Positions 9,798 through 20,310 of a stretch of 64,000 nucleotides of DNA are shown one piece after another. The notes beneath the pieces were generated by a model. That model made no database searches, was not told where the DNA came from, and saw only the letters and a program-made list of their open reading frames with translations. The stretch's first letter is position 1, and every line of letters starts with the position of its first letter. Source of the DNA: Alkalibacterium thalassium (lineage in GTDB: Bacteria; Bacillota; Bacilli; Lactobacillales; Carnobacteriaceae_A); NCBI RefSeq assembly GCF_900101165.1, contig NZ_FNFK01000007.1:1-64000 (forward strand), written 5' to 3'. The translations under genes and the position numbers were made by a program.

Positions 9798-9907
9798 AAT
9801 TGTCACCTCTTTATATAGAATTCTCCTGTTACAGAGATCGTCCGGTCAACTGGCAAATAGAGAAGCAGAACACGATACGCTGATGGATCAGGTTCCACTT
9901 ATACTTA

Positions 9908-10444
9908 TTATTTACCTGTTTTACCTTCTTTACGACGTACGTGTTCGCCTCTGTAGCGAATTCCTTTACCTTTGTATGGCTCAGGTGGACGTACAGCGCG
10001 GATGTTAGCAGCTAATGCGCCAACTTTTTCTTTGCTTGCACCTTTAACAGATATAACAGTATTAGATGGTACTTCAACTGTCAATCCTTCAACTTGTTCG
10101 AATTCAACTTGGTGAGAAAGACCTACGTTCAATACAAGTTTAGTTCCCTGCAACTGTGCACGGTAACCAACACCATTCAGTTCTAGAACTTTTTCGAATC
10201 CGACAGATACACCTTCTACCATGTTGTTCACGATAGCGCGAGTAGTTCCGTGGATCGTACGGTTAGCTTTAGAATCGTTTGGACGAGTGAACGTCATTTC
10301 ATTATCTTCGATTTTAATATCAATAACAGGGCTGACTTCACGGGATAATTCTCCGTTTTTCCCTTTAACTGTTACCACGTTTCCGTCGATGTTTACATCT
10401 ACACCTTCAGGAATAGTGATAGGCTTATTTCCGATACGGCTCAA
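9908..10444 (-). CDS. rplF: 50S ribosomal protein L6
   Basis: L6 sits near the L7/L12 stalk base and the sarcin-ricin loop. The 178-aa protein starts [15 protein letters not shown] and ends in the conserved [20 protein letters not shown]. Two repeated beta-alpha domains are expected. rpsH precedes it by 31 nt and AGGAGGTG lies before the ATG. Confidence 0.98.
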   Translation of the reverse strand: MSRIGNKPITIPEGVDVNIDGNVVTVKGKNGELSREVSPVIDIKIEDNEMTFTRPNDSKANRTIHGTTRAIVNNMVEGVSVGFEKVLELNGVGYRAQLQGTKLVLNVGLSHQVEFEQVEGLTVEVPSNTVISVKGASKEKVGALAANIRAVRPPEPYKGKGIRYRGEHVRRKEGKTGK

Positions 10445-10475
10445 AGTCCGGCACCTCCTTCATCTTTCTTAATGA

Positions 10476-10874
10476 TTACCAAACGTATGCGAGGACTTCT
10501 CCCCCGATATTTTTAGCACGTGCTACTTTATCTGTAACGACGCCTTCTGAAGTCGATACTAGGGCGATACCCAGTCCGTTCAGTACTTTAGGCATGTCTT
10601 CTGCGTTAACATAAACGCGTAGGCCTGGTTTAGAGATACGTCTAACACCAGTGATTACACGTTCGTTGTTCTGACCATATTTTAAGAAAATGCGGACGAT
10701 TCCTTGTTTGTCATCTTCCACGAATTCAACATCCTTGACGAAACCTTCTGATTTCAGGATATCGGCCATAGCTCTTTTTAAGTTAGAAGCAGGAATTTCC
10801 ACTTTCGTATGACGCGCGTTGTTGGCGTTACGAATACGAGTTAAAAAGTCTGCGATTGGATCTGTCATGACCAT
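10476..10874 (-). CDS. rpsH: 30S ribosomal protein S8
   Basis: S8 nucleates the 30S central domain and in many bacteria represses the spc operon. The 132-aa protein begins [24 protein letters not shown] lies nine bases before the first ATG, so I keep that one over the ATG two codons later. The conserved end [20 protein letters not shown] is present. Confidence 0.97.
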   Translation of the reverse strand: MVMTDPIADFLTRIRNANNARHTKVEIPASNLKRAMADILKSEGFVKDVEFVEDDKQGIVRIFLKYGQNNERVITGVRRISKPGLRVYVNAEDMPKVLNGLGIALVSTSEGVVTDKVARAKNIGGEVLAYVW

Positions 10875-11013
10875 TCGTTGTAGCCTCCTTTACGGCAAGT
10901 TTTCTAATTCAGTCCCGCTCGGCTGGCTCCATCATTTCTTATGTTCATGCAGTACTGATACCGAATGATCTGTTCAAAATGTGAAGTCCATTTACCGTGC
11001 TGTCCCTTGTTGT

Positions 11014-11199
11014 TTACCAGCTTGCTTTTTTCAAGCCAGGAATTTGACCTTTATATGCTAGCTCACGCAAGCAGATACGGCATAATTTGAATTTTTTGTA
11101 CACGGAGTGTGGGCGTCCGCAACGTTCACAGCGGGTATACTCACGAGTCGAAAACTTGGCTGGTTTTTTGTTTTTTTCGATCATTGCTTTTTTAGCCAT
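11014..11199 (-). CDS. rpsN: 30S ribosomal protein S14, type Z (zinc-binding)
   Basis: The 61-aa protein is the short zinc form of S14, with CERC and CRIC pairs (residues about 24-43) and the tail [11 protein letters not shown]. This form (also called rpsZ) is normal at this spot in Firmicutes, between rplE and rpsH. rpsH starts 139 nt further on, longer than other spacers here, and I see no clear promoter in it. Confidence 0.97.
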   Translation of the reverse strand: MAKKAMIEKNKKPAKFSTREYTRCERCGRPHSVYKKFKLCRICLRELAYKGQIPGLKKASW

Positions 11200-11232
11200 T
11201 TCTAATATTACCCTCCTAATAGGTAGTTTAGG

Positions 11233-11772
11233 TTATTTCTGGAACGGCATTCCCAATTGTCCGAGTAACTCACGAGCTTCTTCGTCTGTGTCAGCTGTTG
11301 TAACAATGACGATATCCATTCCGCGAACCTTATCTACATCATCGTAGTCGATTTCAGGGAAAATTAGTTGCTCTTTGATTCCCAGCGTGTAGTTACCACG
11401 GCCGTCAAATGCATTTTTGCTCACTCCACGGAAATCACGTACACGAGGTAATGAAACAGAAACTAATTTATCCAGGAAATCATACATGCGAGCTCCACGC
11501 AGGGTAACTTTCGTACCGATCGGCATACCTTCACGTAGACGGAAACCTGCGATAGATTTTTTCGCACGAGTGACAACTGGTTTTTGTCCAGAAATTTTTG
11601 TTAATTCTTCTACTGCTTTGTCTAAGTTTTTCGTGTTTGAAACAGCGTCACCTACACCCATGTTGATAACGATCTTGTCAACTTCTGGTGCCTGCATAAC
11701 AGAGCTGTATTCAAATTTTTCAACTAATGATGGACGTACATCATTGTTATATTTTTCTTTAAGGCGTGTCAT
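11233..11772 (-). CDS. rplE: 50S ribosomal protein L5
   Basis: L5 binds 5S rRNA and forms the bridge to S13. The 179-aa protein starts [20 protein letters not shown] and shows the conserved [14 protein letters not shown] and [20 protein letters not shown] blocks. It lies 29 nt after rplX and 33 nt before rpsN. Confidence 0.98.
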   Translation of the reverse strand: MTRLKEKYNNDVRPSLVEKFEYSSVMQAPEVDKIVINMGVGDAVSNTKNLDKAVEELTKISGQKPVVTRAKKSIAGFRLREGMPIGTKVTLRGARMYDFLDKLVSVSLPRVRDFRGVSKNAFDGRGNYTLGIKEQLIFPEIDYDDVDKVRGMDIVIVTTADTDEEARELLGQLGMPFQK

Positions 11773-11801
11773 TTATGAATGCCCTCCTTTCCTACTTTTT
11801 A

Positions 11802-12107
11802 TTAAAGTGCTTCGCCAGATTTTTTAGCGTAACGAACTTTCTTGCCATCTTCGATCTTATAACCTACACGTGTAGATTCTCCTGTTTTAGGATCGATCAA
11901 CTGAACATTAGATACGTGAATTGGTGCTTCTGTTTCAACAATTCCGCCTTCTTGTCCCATACCTGTAGGACGGGTATGTTTTTTCATGATGTTGATCCCT
12001 TCAACGATCACTTTGTTCTGTTTAGGCATAGCAGATAGGACTGTTCCTTCTTTACCTTTGTCCTTACCAGCTAAAACTCTAACTTTATCTCCTGATTTAA
12101 CAAACAT
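11802..12107 (-). CDS. rplX: 50S ribosomal protein L24
   Basis: L24 is an assembly initiator at the 50S exit tunnel. The 101-aa protein has a KOW motif at the N terminus ([19 protein letters not shown]) and the conserved [12 protein letters not shown]. It follows rplN by 34 nt, with AGGAGGTGCG before the ATG. Confidence 0.98.
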   Translation of the reverse strand: MFVKSGDKVRVLAGKDKGKEGTVLSAMPKQNKVIVEGINIMKKHTRPTGMGQEGGIVETEAPIHVSNVQLIDPKTGESTRVGYKIEDGKKVRYAKKSGEAL

Positions 12108-12141
12108 TCTCTAGCGCACCTCCTTATGACGTTTATCGGAA

Positions 12142-12510
12142 TTATAGAACTTCCGGAGCTAACGAAACAATTCTCATAAAGTCATTCTCACGTAATTCAC
12201 GAGCAACTGGTCCGAAGATACGTGTTCCACGTGGTGCTTTGTCTTCACGAATAATTACACATGCATTTTCGTCAAATTTGATATATGAACCGTCTGGGCG
12301 TCTCGCACCAGATTTTGAGCGGACGATTACTGCACGAGCAACGTCTCCCTTTTTAACAACGCCGCCTGGTGTTGCCTGTTTAACAGTTACAACTACTTCA
12401 TCACCGATGTTAGCCGTTTTAGCGCCTGAGCCACCTAGAACTTTAATGACCAGCACTTCACGTGCACCAGAGTTGTCAGCGACTTTCATTCGACTTTCTG
12501 TTTGAATCAC
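12142..12510 (-). CDS. rplN: 50S ribosomal protein L14
   Basis: L14 contacts 16S helix 44 in the intersubunit face. The 122-aa sequence starts [20 protein letters not shown] and has the conserved [20 protein letters not shown]. It lies 82 nt after rpsQ with AAAGGAGG before the ATG. Confidence 0.98.
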   Translation of the reverse strand: MIQTESRMKVADNSGAREVLVIKVLGGSGAKTANIGDEVVVTVKQATPGGVVKKGDVARAVIVRSKSGARRPDGSYIKFDENACVIIREDKAPRGTRIFGPVARELRENDFMRIVSLAPEVL

Positions 12511-12592
12511 GTTAGGATCCTCCTTTCAAACTCACGATAAAGCTTTATAGCTTTTCGTTGTGTACCTACCGCCTGGCGGTATTGTGTTCTGA

Positions 12593-12856
12593 TTAAAGAA
12601 CGATAGCCTCTTCTACCACTTCTAATAGACGGAATCTTTTGTCTTTAGACAATGGACGAGTTTCCATGATTGTAACAATGTCGCCAGTTTTAGCTGTGTT
12701 GTTTTCGTCATGAGCTTTGAATTTAGTTGAGTATTTCATTTGTTTTTTGTATTTAGGGTGTGACTTGCGAGTTGCGATTTCAACTACGATGGTTTTATCC
12801 ATCTTGTCAGAAACGACTCTTCCCTGATACACTTTACGGTCGTTACGTTCAGCCAT
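12593..12856 (-). CDS. rpsQ: 30S ribosomal protein S17
   Basis: S17 is an early-binding OB-fold protein of the 30S body. The 87-aa protein starts [20 protein letters not shown] and keeps the conserved KTIVVEI and [15 protein letters not shown] stretches. It lies 41 nt after rpmC with AAAGGAGG before the start. Confidence 0.98.
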   Translation of the reverse strand: MAERNDRKVYQGRVVSDKMDKTIVVEIATRKSHPKYKKQMKYSTKFKAHDENNTAKTGDIVTIMETRPLSKDKRFRLLEVVEEAIVL

Positions 12857-12897
12857 TGTTTAGCCTCCTTTGATTAAGCTATTACACTCAGTATTAC

Positions 12898-13089
12898 TTA
12901 TACTGCTTCAGTCTGACGCAGAACAGTTTTTACACGAGCGATACTTTTACGGACCTCTTTAATGCGAGCGGTGTTTTCCAATTGTCCAGTAGCTAATTGA
13001 AAGCGTAAGTTGAATAGCTCTTCTTTAAATTCTGCTTCTTTTTCAATTAATTCAGTAGTGGATAAGCCTATTAATTCATTAGCCTTCAT
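12898..13089 (-). CDS. rpmC: 50S ribosomal protein L29
   Basis: L29 is a helical-hairpin protein next to L23 at the tunnel exit. I use the ATG at 13089, giving 63 aa opening [20 protein letters not shown], the family's normal start. An upstream GTG would extend it further into rplP. Even so the gene overlaps the rplP end by 11 nt, so translation is probably coupled. Confidence 0.95.
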   Translation of the reverse strand: MKANELIGLSTTELIEKEAEFKEELFNLRFQLATGQLENTARIKEVRKSIARVKTVLRQTEAV

Positions 13090-13510
13090 TTGAGTCACCA
13101 CTTTCTTCACGAGTTACTATCCTAGTTTTCACAGGTAGTTTGTGTGAAGCTAAACGCAATGCTTCTCGAGCGACTTCGTCAGATACGCCACCGATTTCAA
13201 ACATGATTTTCCCACGTTTAACAGGTGCTACCCAGCTTTCAGGAGCTCCTTTACCAGAACCCATACGTACGCCGATTGCTTTAGCTGTCACTGGTTTGTG
13301 AGGGAAAATTTTAATCCATACTTTCCCACCACGTTTCATATAACGAGTCATCGCTATACGAGCTGATTCGATCTGTCTACTTGTGATCCATACTGAATCA
13401 ACAGCTTGCAGACCATATTGTCCATATGCTATTTCTTTACCACCTTTAGCTTCGCCTCTCATTTTCCCACGAAACTCACGACGGTGTTTCACACGTTTTG
13501 GTACTAACAT
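13079..13510 (-). CDS. rplP: 50S ribosomal protein L16
   Basis: L16 shapes the A-site tRNA and release-factor site. The 143-aa protein begins [20 protein letters not shown] and has the conserved [20 protein letters not shown] and [13 protein letters not shown]. Only 3 nt separate it from rpsC, and it overlaps rpmC. Confidence 0.98.
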   Translation of the reverse strand: MLVPKRVKHRREFRGKMRGEAKGGKEIAYGQYGLQAVDSVWITSRQIESARIAMTRYMKRGGKVWIKIFPHKPVTAKAIGVRMGSGKGAPESWVAPVKRGKIMFEIGGVSDEVAREALRLASHKLPVKTRIVTREESGDSNEG

Positions 13511-13513
13511 TGA

Positions 13514-14170
13514 TTATTTCCCTCCTTTCTTGTCTTCGATTTTTTCAGGAAGAACTTCTCCTTTATAGATCCATACTTTAACACCTAGTTTACCGTAAGT
13601 AGTGTCAGCTTCTTCGTTAGCATAATCGATGTCTGCACGAAGTGTATGCAAAGGAACTGTCCCTTCTGAAAAGCTTTCGCTACGGGCAATATCTGCTCCG
13701 TTTAGTCGACCGGCTACCATTGTGCGGATACCTTTAGCTCCCATACGCATAGCACGTTGGATCGCCTGTTTCTGCGCACGACGGAATGAAATACGGTTTT
13801 CAAGCTGGTCAGCGATACTTTTAGCTACTAGTGTAGCATCAAGGTCTGCTTTTTTGATTTCCACGATGTTCACGTGTACTCTCTTGTTAGTCAAGTTGTT
13901 CAAGCCATTTCTCAATGCATCAACTTCTGATCCACCTTTACCAATGACCATTCCTGGTTTAGCAGTGTGAATCGATACATTGATTCTGTTTGCTGCACGT
14001 TCGATTTCTACGCGAGAAATGGAAGCATCGCTTAATTTCCTAGCAATGTACTCACGAACAGCAATATCTTCATGTAATTTATCTGCAAAATCTTTTTCTG
14101 CGTACCACTTAGCATCCCAATCTTTGATGACGCCAACACGCAGTCCATGAGGATTTACTTTTTGTCCCAT
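13514..14170 (-). CDS. rpsC: 30S ribosomal protein S3
   Basis: S3 lies at the mRNA entry tunnel and has mRNA helicase function with S4 and S5. The 218-aa protein starts [19 protein letters not shown]. It has a KH domain with [18 protein letters not shown] (GXXG loop) and a C-terminal domain with [15 protein letters not shown]. It lies 3 nt after rplV. Confidence 0.98.
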   Translation of the reverse strand: MGQKVNPHGLRVGVIKDWDAKWYAEKDFADKLHEDIAVREYIARKLSDASISRVEIERAANRINVSIHTAKPGMVIGKGGSEVDALRNGLNNLTNKRVHVNIVEIKKADLDATLVAKSIADQLENRISFRRAQKQAIQRAMRMGAKGIRTMVAGRLNGADIARSESFSEGTVPLHTLRADIDYANEEADTTYGKLGVKVWIYKGEVLPEKIEDKKGGK

Positions 14171-14173
14171 TGA

Positions 14174-14530
14174 TTACCCCTCCTTCTTCTCTGATACCAC
14201 TACTGTAATGTGGCTTGTTCTTTTGTTGATTCTTGAAGCTGCACCTTTTGCACGAGGGCGGAACCTTTTTAGGGTTGCTCCTTCATTGACATAGGCTTCA
14301 CTTACGACTAATTCTTCGATATCCATATCGTAGTTGTGTTCAGCATTTGCAATTGCTGACATCAAGACTTTTTCTACCGCTTCCGCTGCTCCTCTGTTAG
14401 TGAAGCGAAGGATAGAAATAGCTTCTGCAGCACTTTTTCCTCTAATGGTGTCAACGACCAGACGTGCTTTACGTGGTGCAATGCGTACCATGCGAGCTGT
14501 TGCTTTTGCTGCTGTTACTGTTTCTGCCAT
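14174..14530 (-). CDS. rplV: 50S ribosomal protein L22
   Basis: L22 lines the exit tunnel with L4. The 118-aa protein has the usual N terminus ([20 protein letters not shown]). The tunnel loop reads [20 protein letters not shown], with no insertion or deletion of the kind linked to macrolide resistance. It lies 21 nt after rpsS. Confidence 0.98.
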   Translation of the reverse strand: MAETVTAAKATARMVRIAPRKARLVVDTIRGKSAAEAISILRFTNRGAAEAVEKVLMSAIANAEHNYDMDIEELVVSEAYVNEGATLKRFRPRAKGAASRINKRTSHITVVVSEKKEG

Positions 14531-14551
14531 GAATGTATCCTCCCTTCGCTA

Positions 14552-14827
14552 TTAACGTTTAGTCGTGCGGTCGTCTTTTCCGTGTCCGCGGTACGTTCTT
14601 GTTGGTGCAAATTCACCTAGTTTGTGTCCTACCATGTCTTCTTGAACATAGACGGGCACGTGTTTTCTTCCATCATATACGGCAATGGTATGACCTACAA
14701 AGTTCGGAAAGATTGTTGAGCGACGTGACCATGTTTTAATGACACGTTTGTTATCGTCATCCATTTCGCGAACTTTTTTCATCAGATGATCATCGACGAA
14801 AGGTCCCTTTTTCAAACTACGGCTCAT
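14552..14827 (-). CDS. rpsS: 30S ribosomal protein S19
   Basis: S19 forms the 30S head complex with S13. The 91-aa protein starts [20 protein letters not shown] and has the conserved [20 protein letters not shown] and [12 protein letters not shown]. It follows rplB by 66 nt. Confidence 0.98.
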   Translation of the reverse strand: MSRSLKKGPFVDDHLMKKVREMDDDNKRVIKTWSRRSTIFPNFVGHTIAVYDGRKHVPVYVQEDMVGHKLGEFAPTRTYRGHGKDDRTTKR

Positions 14828-14893
14828 GTATTGCCCTCCTTTTGGGGTTCTTCCCCTTATAATCGTTGCGTTTTTCAGTCAGTCCGTTATCGT

Positions 14894-15730
14894 TTATTTT
14901 TTAGCTTTACGACGACGAACGATAAGTTTATCTGAACGGTTCTTACCTTTACGGGTTTTCTTACCAAGAGTAGGTTTACCCCAAGGTGACATTGGACTTG
15001 GACGTCCGATTGGTGCTTTACCTTCACCACCACCGTGTGGGTGATCGTTCGGGTTCATTACAGATCCACGGACAGTTGGGCGTTTGCCTAACCAGCGGCT
15101 GCGTCCAGCTTTACCAATGTTGATTAGTTCATGCTGTTCGTTTCCTACAGTACCGATTGTTGCACGGCAGCTTTGAAGGATCAGACGGCTTTCACCAGAG
15201 CTTAAACGAACCAGTGCGTATTTACCTTCTTTACCAAGAACTTGAGCAGAAGTACCAGCTGAACGAACAAGCTGTCCGCCTTTACCAGGTTTTAACTCAA
15301 CGTTGTGTACGAACGTACCAACAGGAATGTTTGCCAATGGCAGTGCATTACCTACTTGGATGTCTGCATCTACGCCAGAGTAGATGTCTGTTCCTACTTT
15401 AAGTCCTTTAGGTGCAAGAATGTATGTTTTTGTTCCATCCTCATATTGGATCAATGAGATGTTAGCAGAACGGTTTGGATCATATTCAATCGTTTTAACG
15501 ATACCGCGAACGCCATCTTTCTGACGTTTGAAGTCGATCACACGGTATTTATGCTTGTGGCCTCCGCCTTGATGACGGACAGTGATTTTACCAGCGTTGT
15601 TACGTCCAGCACGTTTTGGGTTTGGTCTCAGCAAGCTTTTTTCTGGTGTGCTTGTTGTGATTTCAGCAAAATCTGACCCAGTCATGTTACGACGTCCGTT
15701 TGTGGTTGGTTTATATTTCTTAATCGCCAC
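14894..15730 (-). CDS. rplB: 50S ribosomal protein L2
   Basis: L2 is needed for subunit association and peptidyl transfer. The 278-aa protein starts [20 protein letters not shown] and ends with the basic [17 protein letters not shown]. The conserved C-terminal [20 protein letters not shown] near the catalytic centre is intact. It lies 57 nt after rplW. Confidence 0.98.
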   Translation of the reverse strand: MAIKKYKPTTNGRRNMTGSDFAEITTSTPEKSLLRPNPKRAGRNNAGKITVRHQGGGHKHKYRVIDFKRQKDGVRGIVKTIEYDPNRSANISLIQYEDGTKTYILAPKGLKVGTDIYSGVDADIQVGNALPLANIPVGTFVHNVELKPGKGGQLVRSAGTSAQVLGKEGKYALVRLSSGESRLILQSCRATIGTVGNEQHELINIGKAGRSRWLGKRPTVRGSVMNPNDHPHGGGEGKAPIGRPSPMSPWGKPTLGKKTRKGKNRSDKLIVRRRKAKK

Positions 15731-15787
15731 GTGATTCCCCTCCTTGTTAAACTAGTTTCGTGAATAGCATTTAAATTTCAATTATTA

Positions 15788-16078
15788 TTATTCTTCGTCT
15801 CCGAACAATGCAATGTCATTCGAATCAGCAGATAAGGTAACGATCGCTTTACGACGTTTTTTAGTATATCCTTCATAACGTCCCATGCGCTTAGGTTTAG
15901 GCGCAGTGTTTATTACGTTTACTTTATCAACTTTTACATCGAAAATTTCTTCAACAGCTTTTTTGATTGTTGGTTTTTTAGCACGAACATCAACTTCGAA
16001 GGTATACTTTTTTTCGTCCATAGCATACATAGAAGCTTCAGTGATGATCGGGCGTAAGATTACGTCACGTGCATTCAT
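15788..16078 (-). CDS. rplW: 50S ribosomal protein L23
   Basis: L23 sits at the tunnel exit and docks trigger factor and SRP. The 96-aa protein has the conserved [20 protein letters not shown] and ends GDEE. Its start overlaps the rplD stop as TAATG, so the two are translationally coupled. Confidence 0.97.
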   Translation of the reverse strand: MNARDVILRPIITEASMYAMDEKKYTFEVDVRAKKPTIKKAVEEIFDVKVDKVNVINTAPKPKRMGRYEGYTKKRRKAIVTLSADSNDIALFGDEE

Positions 16079-16701
16079 TATTGAAGAGCCTCCTCTACTT
16101 TTTCCAGAGCAGCCTTCGTCAAGATGAGTTTGTCATGCGCAACAACATCTAGCACTGATACATTGTTAGGAGCTACAACTTTAACTCCTGGAATGTTGCG
16201 TGCAGAAAGTTTTGCGAATTCATTGTCATCCTCTAAGACAACCAGAGCTTTTCTGTTGACATCAAGGTTATTGAGTACCGCTCTGAACTCTTTTGTTTTT
16301 GGTGCATCGAAGTTCAGTCCGTCTACGATTACGATTTCTTCATCTATTACTTTAGTAGAAAGAACAGATTTGATCGCTAGGCGACGAACTTTCTTAGGTA
16401 GCTTGTAGCTGTATGAACGAGGTGTAGGTCCGAATACGGTACCTCCTCCACGCCATTGTGGTGAACGGATTGAGCCTTGACGAGCTCGTCCAGTCCCTTT
16501 CTGACGCCATGGTTTGCGTCCTCCGCCGCGCACTGCGCTACGGTTTTTTACTGCATGTGTTCCTTGTCTTAATGACGCACGCTGCATAGTGATCGCATCA
16601 AAAACGACACTTTCGTTTGGTTCGATACCAAAGATTGCATCATTTAATGTTACATCGCCATTTTGCGTTCCGTCTTGTTTAAATAACGTTACAGTTGGCA
16701 T
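16078..16701 (-). CDS. rplD: 50S ribosomal protein L4
   Basis: L4 lines the exit tunnel and in some bacteria represses the S10 operon. The 207-aa protein has the tunnel-loop block [20 protein letters not shown] and GGGTVFGP. The motif lacks obvious macrolide-type changes. It lies 24 nt after rplC. Confidence 0.98.
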   Translation of the reverse strand: MPTVTLFKQDGTQNGDVTLNDAIFGIEPNESVVFDAITMQRASLRQGTHAVKNRSAVRGGGRKPWRQKGTGRARQGSIRSPQWRGGGTVFGPTPRSYSYKLPKKVRRLAIKSVLSTKVIDEEIVIVDGLNFDAPKTKEFRAVLNNLDVNRKALVVLEDDNEFAKLSARNIPGVKVVAPNNVSVLDVVAHDKLILTKAALEKVEEALQ

Positions 16702-16725
16702 TCTGCTAGTCCTCCCTTCCTGATA

Positions 16726-17361
16726 TTACTTGTCTGCTTTTTCTGCAGTTCTAATTTGTACAAGTGATTTTTTAGCTCCAGGTACATTACCTTTGATCAG
16801 TAAAACGTTGCGTTCAGTATCAACACGAACGATTTCCAGATTCTGTACAGTGACACGGTCGCCACCCATACGTCCAGCTAGTTTTTTGCCTTTGAATACT
16901 CTTGCAGGGTGAGTAGCCATACCCATTGATCCAGGACGACGGTGGTAACGAGAACCGTGCGTTTCAGGTCCGCGGCTTTGGCCGTGACGTTTGATAACAC
17001 CCTGGAATCCTTTACCTTTAGACGTTCCTGTTACATCGACGATATCGCCTTCTGCAAATGTGTCTACTAATACTTCGTTTCCAACTTCTACGTCACCTAG
17101 CTCTGCATCTCTGAATTCTCGAATGAAGCGCTTAGGAGCCGTGTTAGCTTTTTTAACATGACCTTGTGCCGGTTTGTTAGATAAAACTTCACGTTTATCT
17201 TCGATTCCTAACTGAACTGAGTTATAACCGTCTGTTTCAACAGTTTTAACCTGCAGTACAACGTTAGGTTTCACTTCAACAACTGTTACAGGTACTAATT
17301 CACCTGATTCGCTGAAGATTTGAGTCATTCCGACTTTTTTTCCTAAGATTCCCTTGGTCAT
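16726..17361 (-). CDS. rplC: 50S ribosomal protein L3
   Basis: L3 reaches the peptidyl-transferase centre with its central extension. The 211-aa protein starts [20 protein letters not shown] and has the conserved [20 protein letters not shown] and [20 protein letters not shown]. It lies 54 nt after rpsJ. Confidence 0.98.
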   Translation of the reverse strand: MTKGILGKKVGMTQIFSESGELVPVTVVEVKPNVVLQVKTVETDGYNSVQLGIEDKREVLSNKPAQGHVKKANTAPKRFIREFRDAELGDVEVGNEVLVDTFAEGDIVDVTGTSKGKGFQGVIKRHGQSRGPETHGSRYHRRPGSMGMATHPARVFKGKKLAGRMGGDRVTVQNLEIVRVDTERNVLLIKGNVPGAKKSLVQIRTAEKADK

Positions 17362-17415
17362 GAGTACACCTCCGTTATGTTAGTTTTTTATAGTTTAAGT
17401 TGTGTTGCTGATTAA

Positions 17416-17724
17416 TTATAATTTGATTTCGATGTCTACGCCTGACGGTAAGTCAAGTTTAGTCAACGCATCAACTGTCTTTGGTGTTGGATTCAAGATA
17501 TCCACAAGACGTTTGTGTGTACGCATTTCAAACTGCTCACGTGAATCTTTGTATTTATGTGGTGAACGGATGATTGTGTACAATTTACGTTCAGTTGGCA
17601 ATGGGATTGGACCAGATACGTTTGCCCCAGTTCTTTTTGCCGTTTCCACGATTTTGTCAGCTGATTGATCAAGTACTCGATGCTCGTAAGCTTTTAGACG
17701 AATACGAATTTTTTGATTTGCCAT
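17416..17724 (-). CDS. rpsJ: 30S ribosomal protein S10
   Basis: S10 is both a 30S head protein and, as NusE, a partner of NusB in antitermination. The 102-aa protein begins [20 protein letters not shown] and has the conserved [20 protein letters not shown]. It is the first gene of the S10-spc-alpha superoperon, behind a leader of about 200 nt and a clear promoter, with AAGGAGGG before the ATG. Confidence 0.98.
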   Translation of the reverse strand: MANQKIRIRLKAYEHRVLDQSADKIVETAKRTGANVSGPIPLPTERKLYTIIRSPHKYKDSREQFEMRTHKRLVDILNPTPKTVDALTKLDLPSGVDIEIKL

Positions 17725-17927
17725 GTTTTTCCCTCCTTCGCTTATTTAAGAAATAAACCTAGCTCCACGAAAATTTTCGGCCACCCTCCATGGCAATGCA
17801 TCCGGGTGTGTCGTAACCTCTCGCTTCCTAGCCGCGGTTCTATGATTGATGCCTACCAGCGATTTCTATTTATACACAGGTTCAATAGATCCCGCCGAAA
17901 TAAACGTCTCTCACAGACACCTATACA
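17725..17927 (-). promoter_or_regulatory. S10-operon leader
   Basis: The untranslated leader is about 200 nt, running from the promoter to rpsJ. It contains a self-complementary CGAAAATTTTCG and a stem TTTATTT/AAATAA near the ribosome-binding site. S10 leaders in other bacteria bind L4, and this one could do the same, but I cannot identify a specific L4 motif. Confidence 0.45.
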
Positions 17928-17956
17928 AGTATACAGACAACACGGACTAGAATCAA
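17928..17956 (-). promoter_or_regulatory. S10 superoperon promoter
   Basis: On the minus strand TTGATT (-35, 17951-17956) and TATACT (-10, 17928-17933) are spaced by exactly 17 bp. It is the best promoter in the 17.7-18.9 kb spacer and fits the gene order. Confidence 0.7.
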
Positions 17957-18578
17957 GTGTTTTCAAGCTTTTTATTGATTTATTCCCAGTTTTTTCAGTC
18001 TGTCCTGTATTAAACAACACTTCTTGTATTATAAGGGTTCCTGCCACTCCCTGCACCCTTTTTCACTCGCACATTTCAGCCTTTTTCATCAGGTTTCACT
18101 ATTCTGCCACATTTGAGCTGCATGCTGCTTCAAGCTAATGTTCTTCTTTTATTTCTTTCGCTTCTTATTTAGTATAGAGTGATCTTCGGTAGTTCTGGTG
18201 GGATTAGGATTTTAGAGAGGCTTGGCACTTTTAGAAAACCTCCGCAACGTTTAACTTAGATTCCCCTCACCAGACTTGAATCTTATATTGAAGAAACTGA
18301 TTTCTAATCATTTTTTTCAGTCCCCCCGCATCTCTCTGGTATATTCTTTGTTCTGGCCAGTACTGTATTGGTGATATTCAGTTGGAAGATATCGGCTAGT
18401 CTCTTTAAAACGATAGTGAAACAAGAATGGATCACTGTGGAACGTTCCTGCTCAGGCGTTCTTAACCTGTTCCGCTTCAAATTAAAATGGGAGCCCGGGC
18501 AGACGGTCGGCCTTTTCTTTAATTTATGAAGACTGTTTTCGCGGGACGAAAACATCCTCTATGAACAGTTATGATGAT
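17957..18578. other. non-coding spacer between S10 operon and tuf, distal half
   Basis: I see no credible gene here. Short frames on both strands lack ribosome-binding sites and family resemblance. A second TATAAT occurs near 18030 without a good -35. A perfect 7-bp hairpin (GTTTTCG, CGGGA loop, CGAAAAC) lies at 18535-18553. Confidence 0.5.
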
Positions 18579-18606
18579 AAAAGCCGATAATCTCGGCTTT
18601 TTCTTT
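18579..18606. terminator. intrinsic terminator, usable on plus strand
   Basis: AAAGCCGA and TCGGCTTT enclose a short loop and are followed on the plus strand by TTCTTTT. The minus reading also ends in several T residues. No gene clearly feeds it, so it may mark the end of a lost or unrecognised transcript. Confidence 0.6.
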
Positions 18607-18710
18607 TACATAATGCATGGTACTGCCTCGGTTCCAGCATTGTCCACCGGCTATTTCTTCCCGAGTGTCTGTCCTGGCTCGATTGCTCCTTAGCTCAGAT
18701 GCTTTTCCCG

Positions 18711-18863
18711 TTTGAGTTCCGGTTCTATCTCGATTGCTCCTTAACTCAGATCCATTTCACATTTGAGTTCCGGTTCTATCTCGATTGCTCCTTAACTCAG
18801 GTCCATTTTCCGTTTGAGTTCCGGTTCTATCTCATTTGCTCCGGAGCTCATCATGTTTGTCAT
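18711..18863. repeat. three 51-bp tandem repeats
   Basis: Units start at 18711, 18762 and 18813, each opening TTTGAGTTCCGGTTCTATCT. A degenerate half-unit precedes them at about 18671-18710. Each full unit contains TGAGTT and AACTCA about 24 nt apart, which could pair into a hairpin. The period equals 17 codons and one frame stays open, but that frame has no ribosome-binding site. Confidence 0.85.
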
Positions 18864-18932
18864 TTCGACCACCCGAGATTGCCTTAAAATCTGAACTTCT
18901 TTAACTATTTCTGCAATATAGTATTTAAAGGC

Positions 18933-18974
18933 AAAAAAAAGAGAGCTTAGAAGAAAAATCTTCTAAGCTCTCTT
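18933..18974 (-). terminator. tuf terminator
   Basis: AGAGAGCTTAGAAG and CTTCTAAGCTCTCT form a perfect 14-bp stem on the minus strand, followed by eight T residues. It ends the str operon 21 nt after the tuf stop. Confidence 0.95.
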
Positions 18975-18995
18975 GAACTAGCTCATTGAAAAATA

Positions 18996-20180
18996 TTATT
19001 CAACAATTTTAGTTACAACGCCAGCTCCAACAGTACGTCCACCTTCACGGATAGTGAATTTAGTACCATCTTCAACAGCGATTGGGGCGATTAGAGAAAC
19101 GCTCATGTTAGTGTTATCGCCAGGCATAACCATTTCAGTTCCTTCTGGAAGTTCAACAACACCAGTTACGTCTGTTGTACGGAAGAAGAACTGTGGGCGG
19201 TAGTTAGTGAAGAATGGAGTGTGACGTCCACCCTCTTCTTTTGAAAGAACATATACTTCTGCATCAAATTTAGTATGCGGAGTAATTGAACCAGGTTTAG
19301 CTAAAACTTGTCCACGCTCGATATCGTCACGTGACATACCACGTAGTAACGCACCGATGTTGTCTCCAGCTTCAGCGTAGTCTAGTAATTTACGGAACAT
19401 TTCAACACCTGTAACAGTTGTTTTAGCAGTGTCTTTAATTCCGATAACTTCAACTTCGTCACCGACGCGAACTTCACCAGTTTCAACACGACCAGTTGCA
19501 ACCGTACCACGACCAGTGATTGAGAATACGTCCTCAACTGGCATCATGAATGGTTTAGCAGAGTCACGTTCTGGAGCAGGGATGTAGTCATCTACAGCGT
19601 CCATAAGTTCAAGGATTTTCTCTTCGTAAGCTTCGTCGCCTTCAAGAGCTTTAAGAGCAGAACCAGCAACTACAGGAATGTCGTCGCCTGGGAAGTCGTA
19701 TTCGCTTAGTAGGTCACGAACTTCCATTTCTACTAATTCTAGTAATTCTTCATCGTCGACCATGTCAACTTTGTTCAGGAATACAACGATGTAAGGAACT
19801 CCAACCTGACGTGAAAGCAGAATGTGCTCACGAGTTTGAGGCATTGGTCCGTCAGCAGCAGAAACTACCAAGATAGCTCCGTCCATTTGAGCAGCACCAG
19901 TGATCATGTTTTTAACGTAGTCTGCGTGTCCTGGGCAGTCAACGTGTGCATAGTGACGAGTATCAGTTTCATACTCAACGTGAGAAGTAGAAATTGTGAT
20001 TCCACGTTCTTTTTCTTCTGCAGCACCATCAATTGAATCATATGCTTGAGCTTCTGCGTATCCTTTTTTAGATAGTACAGTAGTAATAGCAGCAGTTAGA
20101 GTTGTTTTACCGTGGTCAACGTGTCCGATTGTACCAATGTTCATGTGTTGCTTCGTACGGTCAAATTTTTGTTTAGCCAT
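18996..20180 (-). CDS. tuf: elongation factor Tu
   Basis: EF-Tu delivers aminoacyl-tRNA to the ribosome. I start it at 20180 ([20 protein letters not shown], 394 aa). AGGAGG is 11 bases before this ATG but only two bases before the alternative ATG at 20189. G-domain motifs are [17 protein letters not shown] and NKVDMVDD, and the effector region RGITIS is intact. It is the last gene of the str operon and also has its own promoter behind fusA. Confidence 0.98.
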   Translation of the reverse strand: MAKQKFDRTKQHMNIGTIGHVDHGKTTLTAAITTVLSKKGYAEAQAYDSIDGAAEEKERGITISTSHVEYETDTRHYAHVDCPGHADYVKNMITGAAQMDGAILVVSAADGPMPQTREHILLSRQVGVPYIVVFLNKVDMVDDEELLELVEMEVRDLLSEYDFPGDDIPVVAGSALKALEGDEAYEEKILELMDAVDDYIPAPERDSAKPFMMPVEDVFSITGRGTVATGRVETGEVRVGDEVEVIGIKDTAKTTVTGVEMFRKLLDYAEAGDNIGALLRGMSRDDIERGQVLAKPGSITPHTKFDAEVYVLSKEEGGRHTPFFTNYRPQFFFRTTDVTGVVELPEGTEMVMPGDNTNMSVSLIAPIAVEDGTKFTIREGGRTVGAGVVTKIVE

Positions 20181-20259
20181 TTTAAACATTTCCTCCTTAG
20201 GATTATCTTCTTTTTTTAAAATAGAAAATAGTATTTTCTTTTCCTATTTACTCTAGTTA

Positions 20260-20288
20260 ATTATACCGGTAGGCCGGTATAAAATCAA
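20260..20288 (-). promoter_or_regulatory. internal tuf promoter overlapped by a palindrome
   Basis: TTGATT (20283-20288) and TATAAT (20260-20265) are spaced by 17 bp on the minus strand. A perfect palindrome, TATACCGG-TAGG-CCGGTATA (20262-20281), covers the spacer and part of the -10. It could be an operator or an early-transcript hairpin. Confidence 0.7.
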
Positions 20289-20310
20289 TCGATTTGGCAG
20301 ATCAGACCTC

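Noticed and set aside
17713-18138. Plus-strand frame of 141 codons opposite the S10 leader
   Set aside because: No ribosome-binding site, odd composition, and it overlaps the S10 promoter and leader on the other strand.
18160-18300. Possible T-box or riboswitch in the gap after the S10 promoter
   Set aside because: I found no T-box TGGNACCGCG core, specifier loop or other conserved riboswitch motif.
18304-18555. Minus-strand frame of 83 codons in the S10-tuf gap
   Set aside because: No family resemblance or convincing ribosome-binding site; it ends inside a hairpin region.
18699-18887. Plus-strand frame with a 17-residue repeated peptide
   Set aside because: It arises because the 51-bp tandem unit is a multiple of three. 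There is no start signal and the composition is not protein-like.
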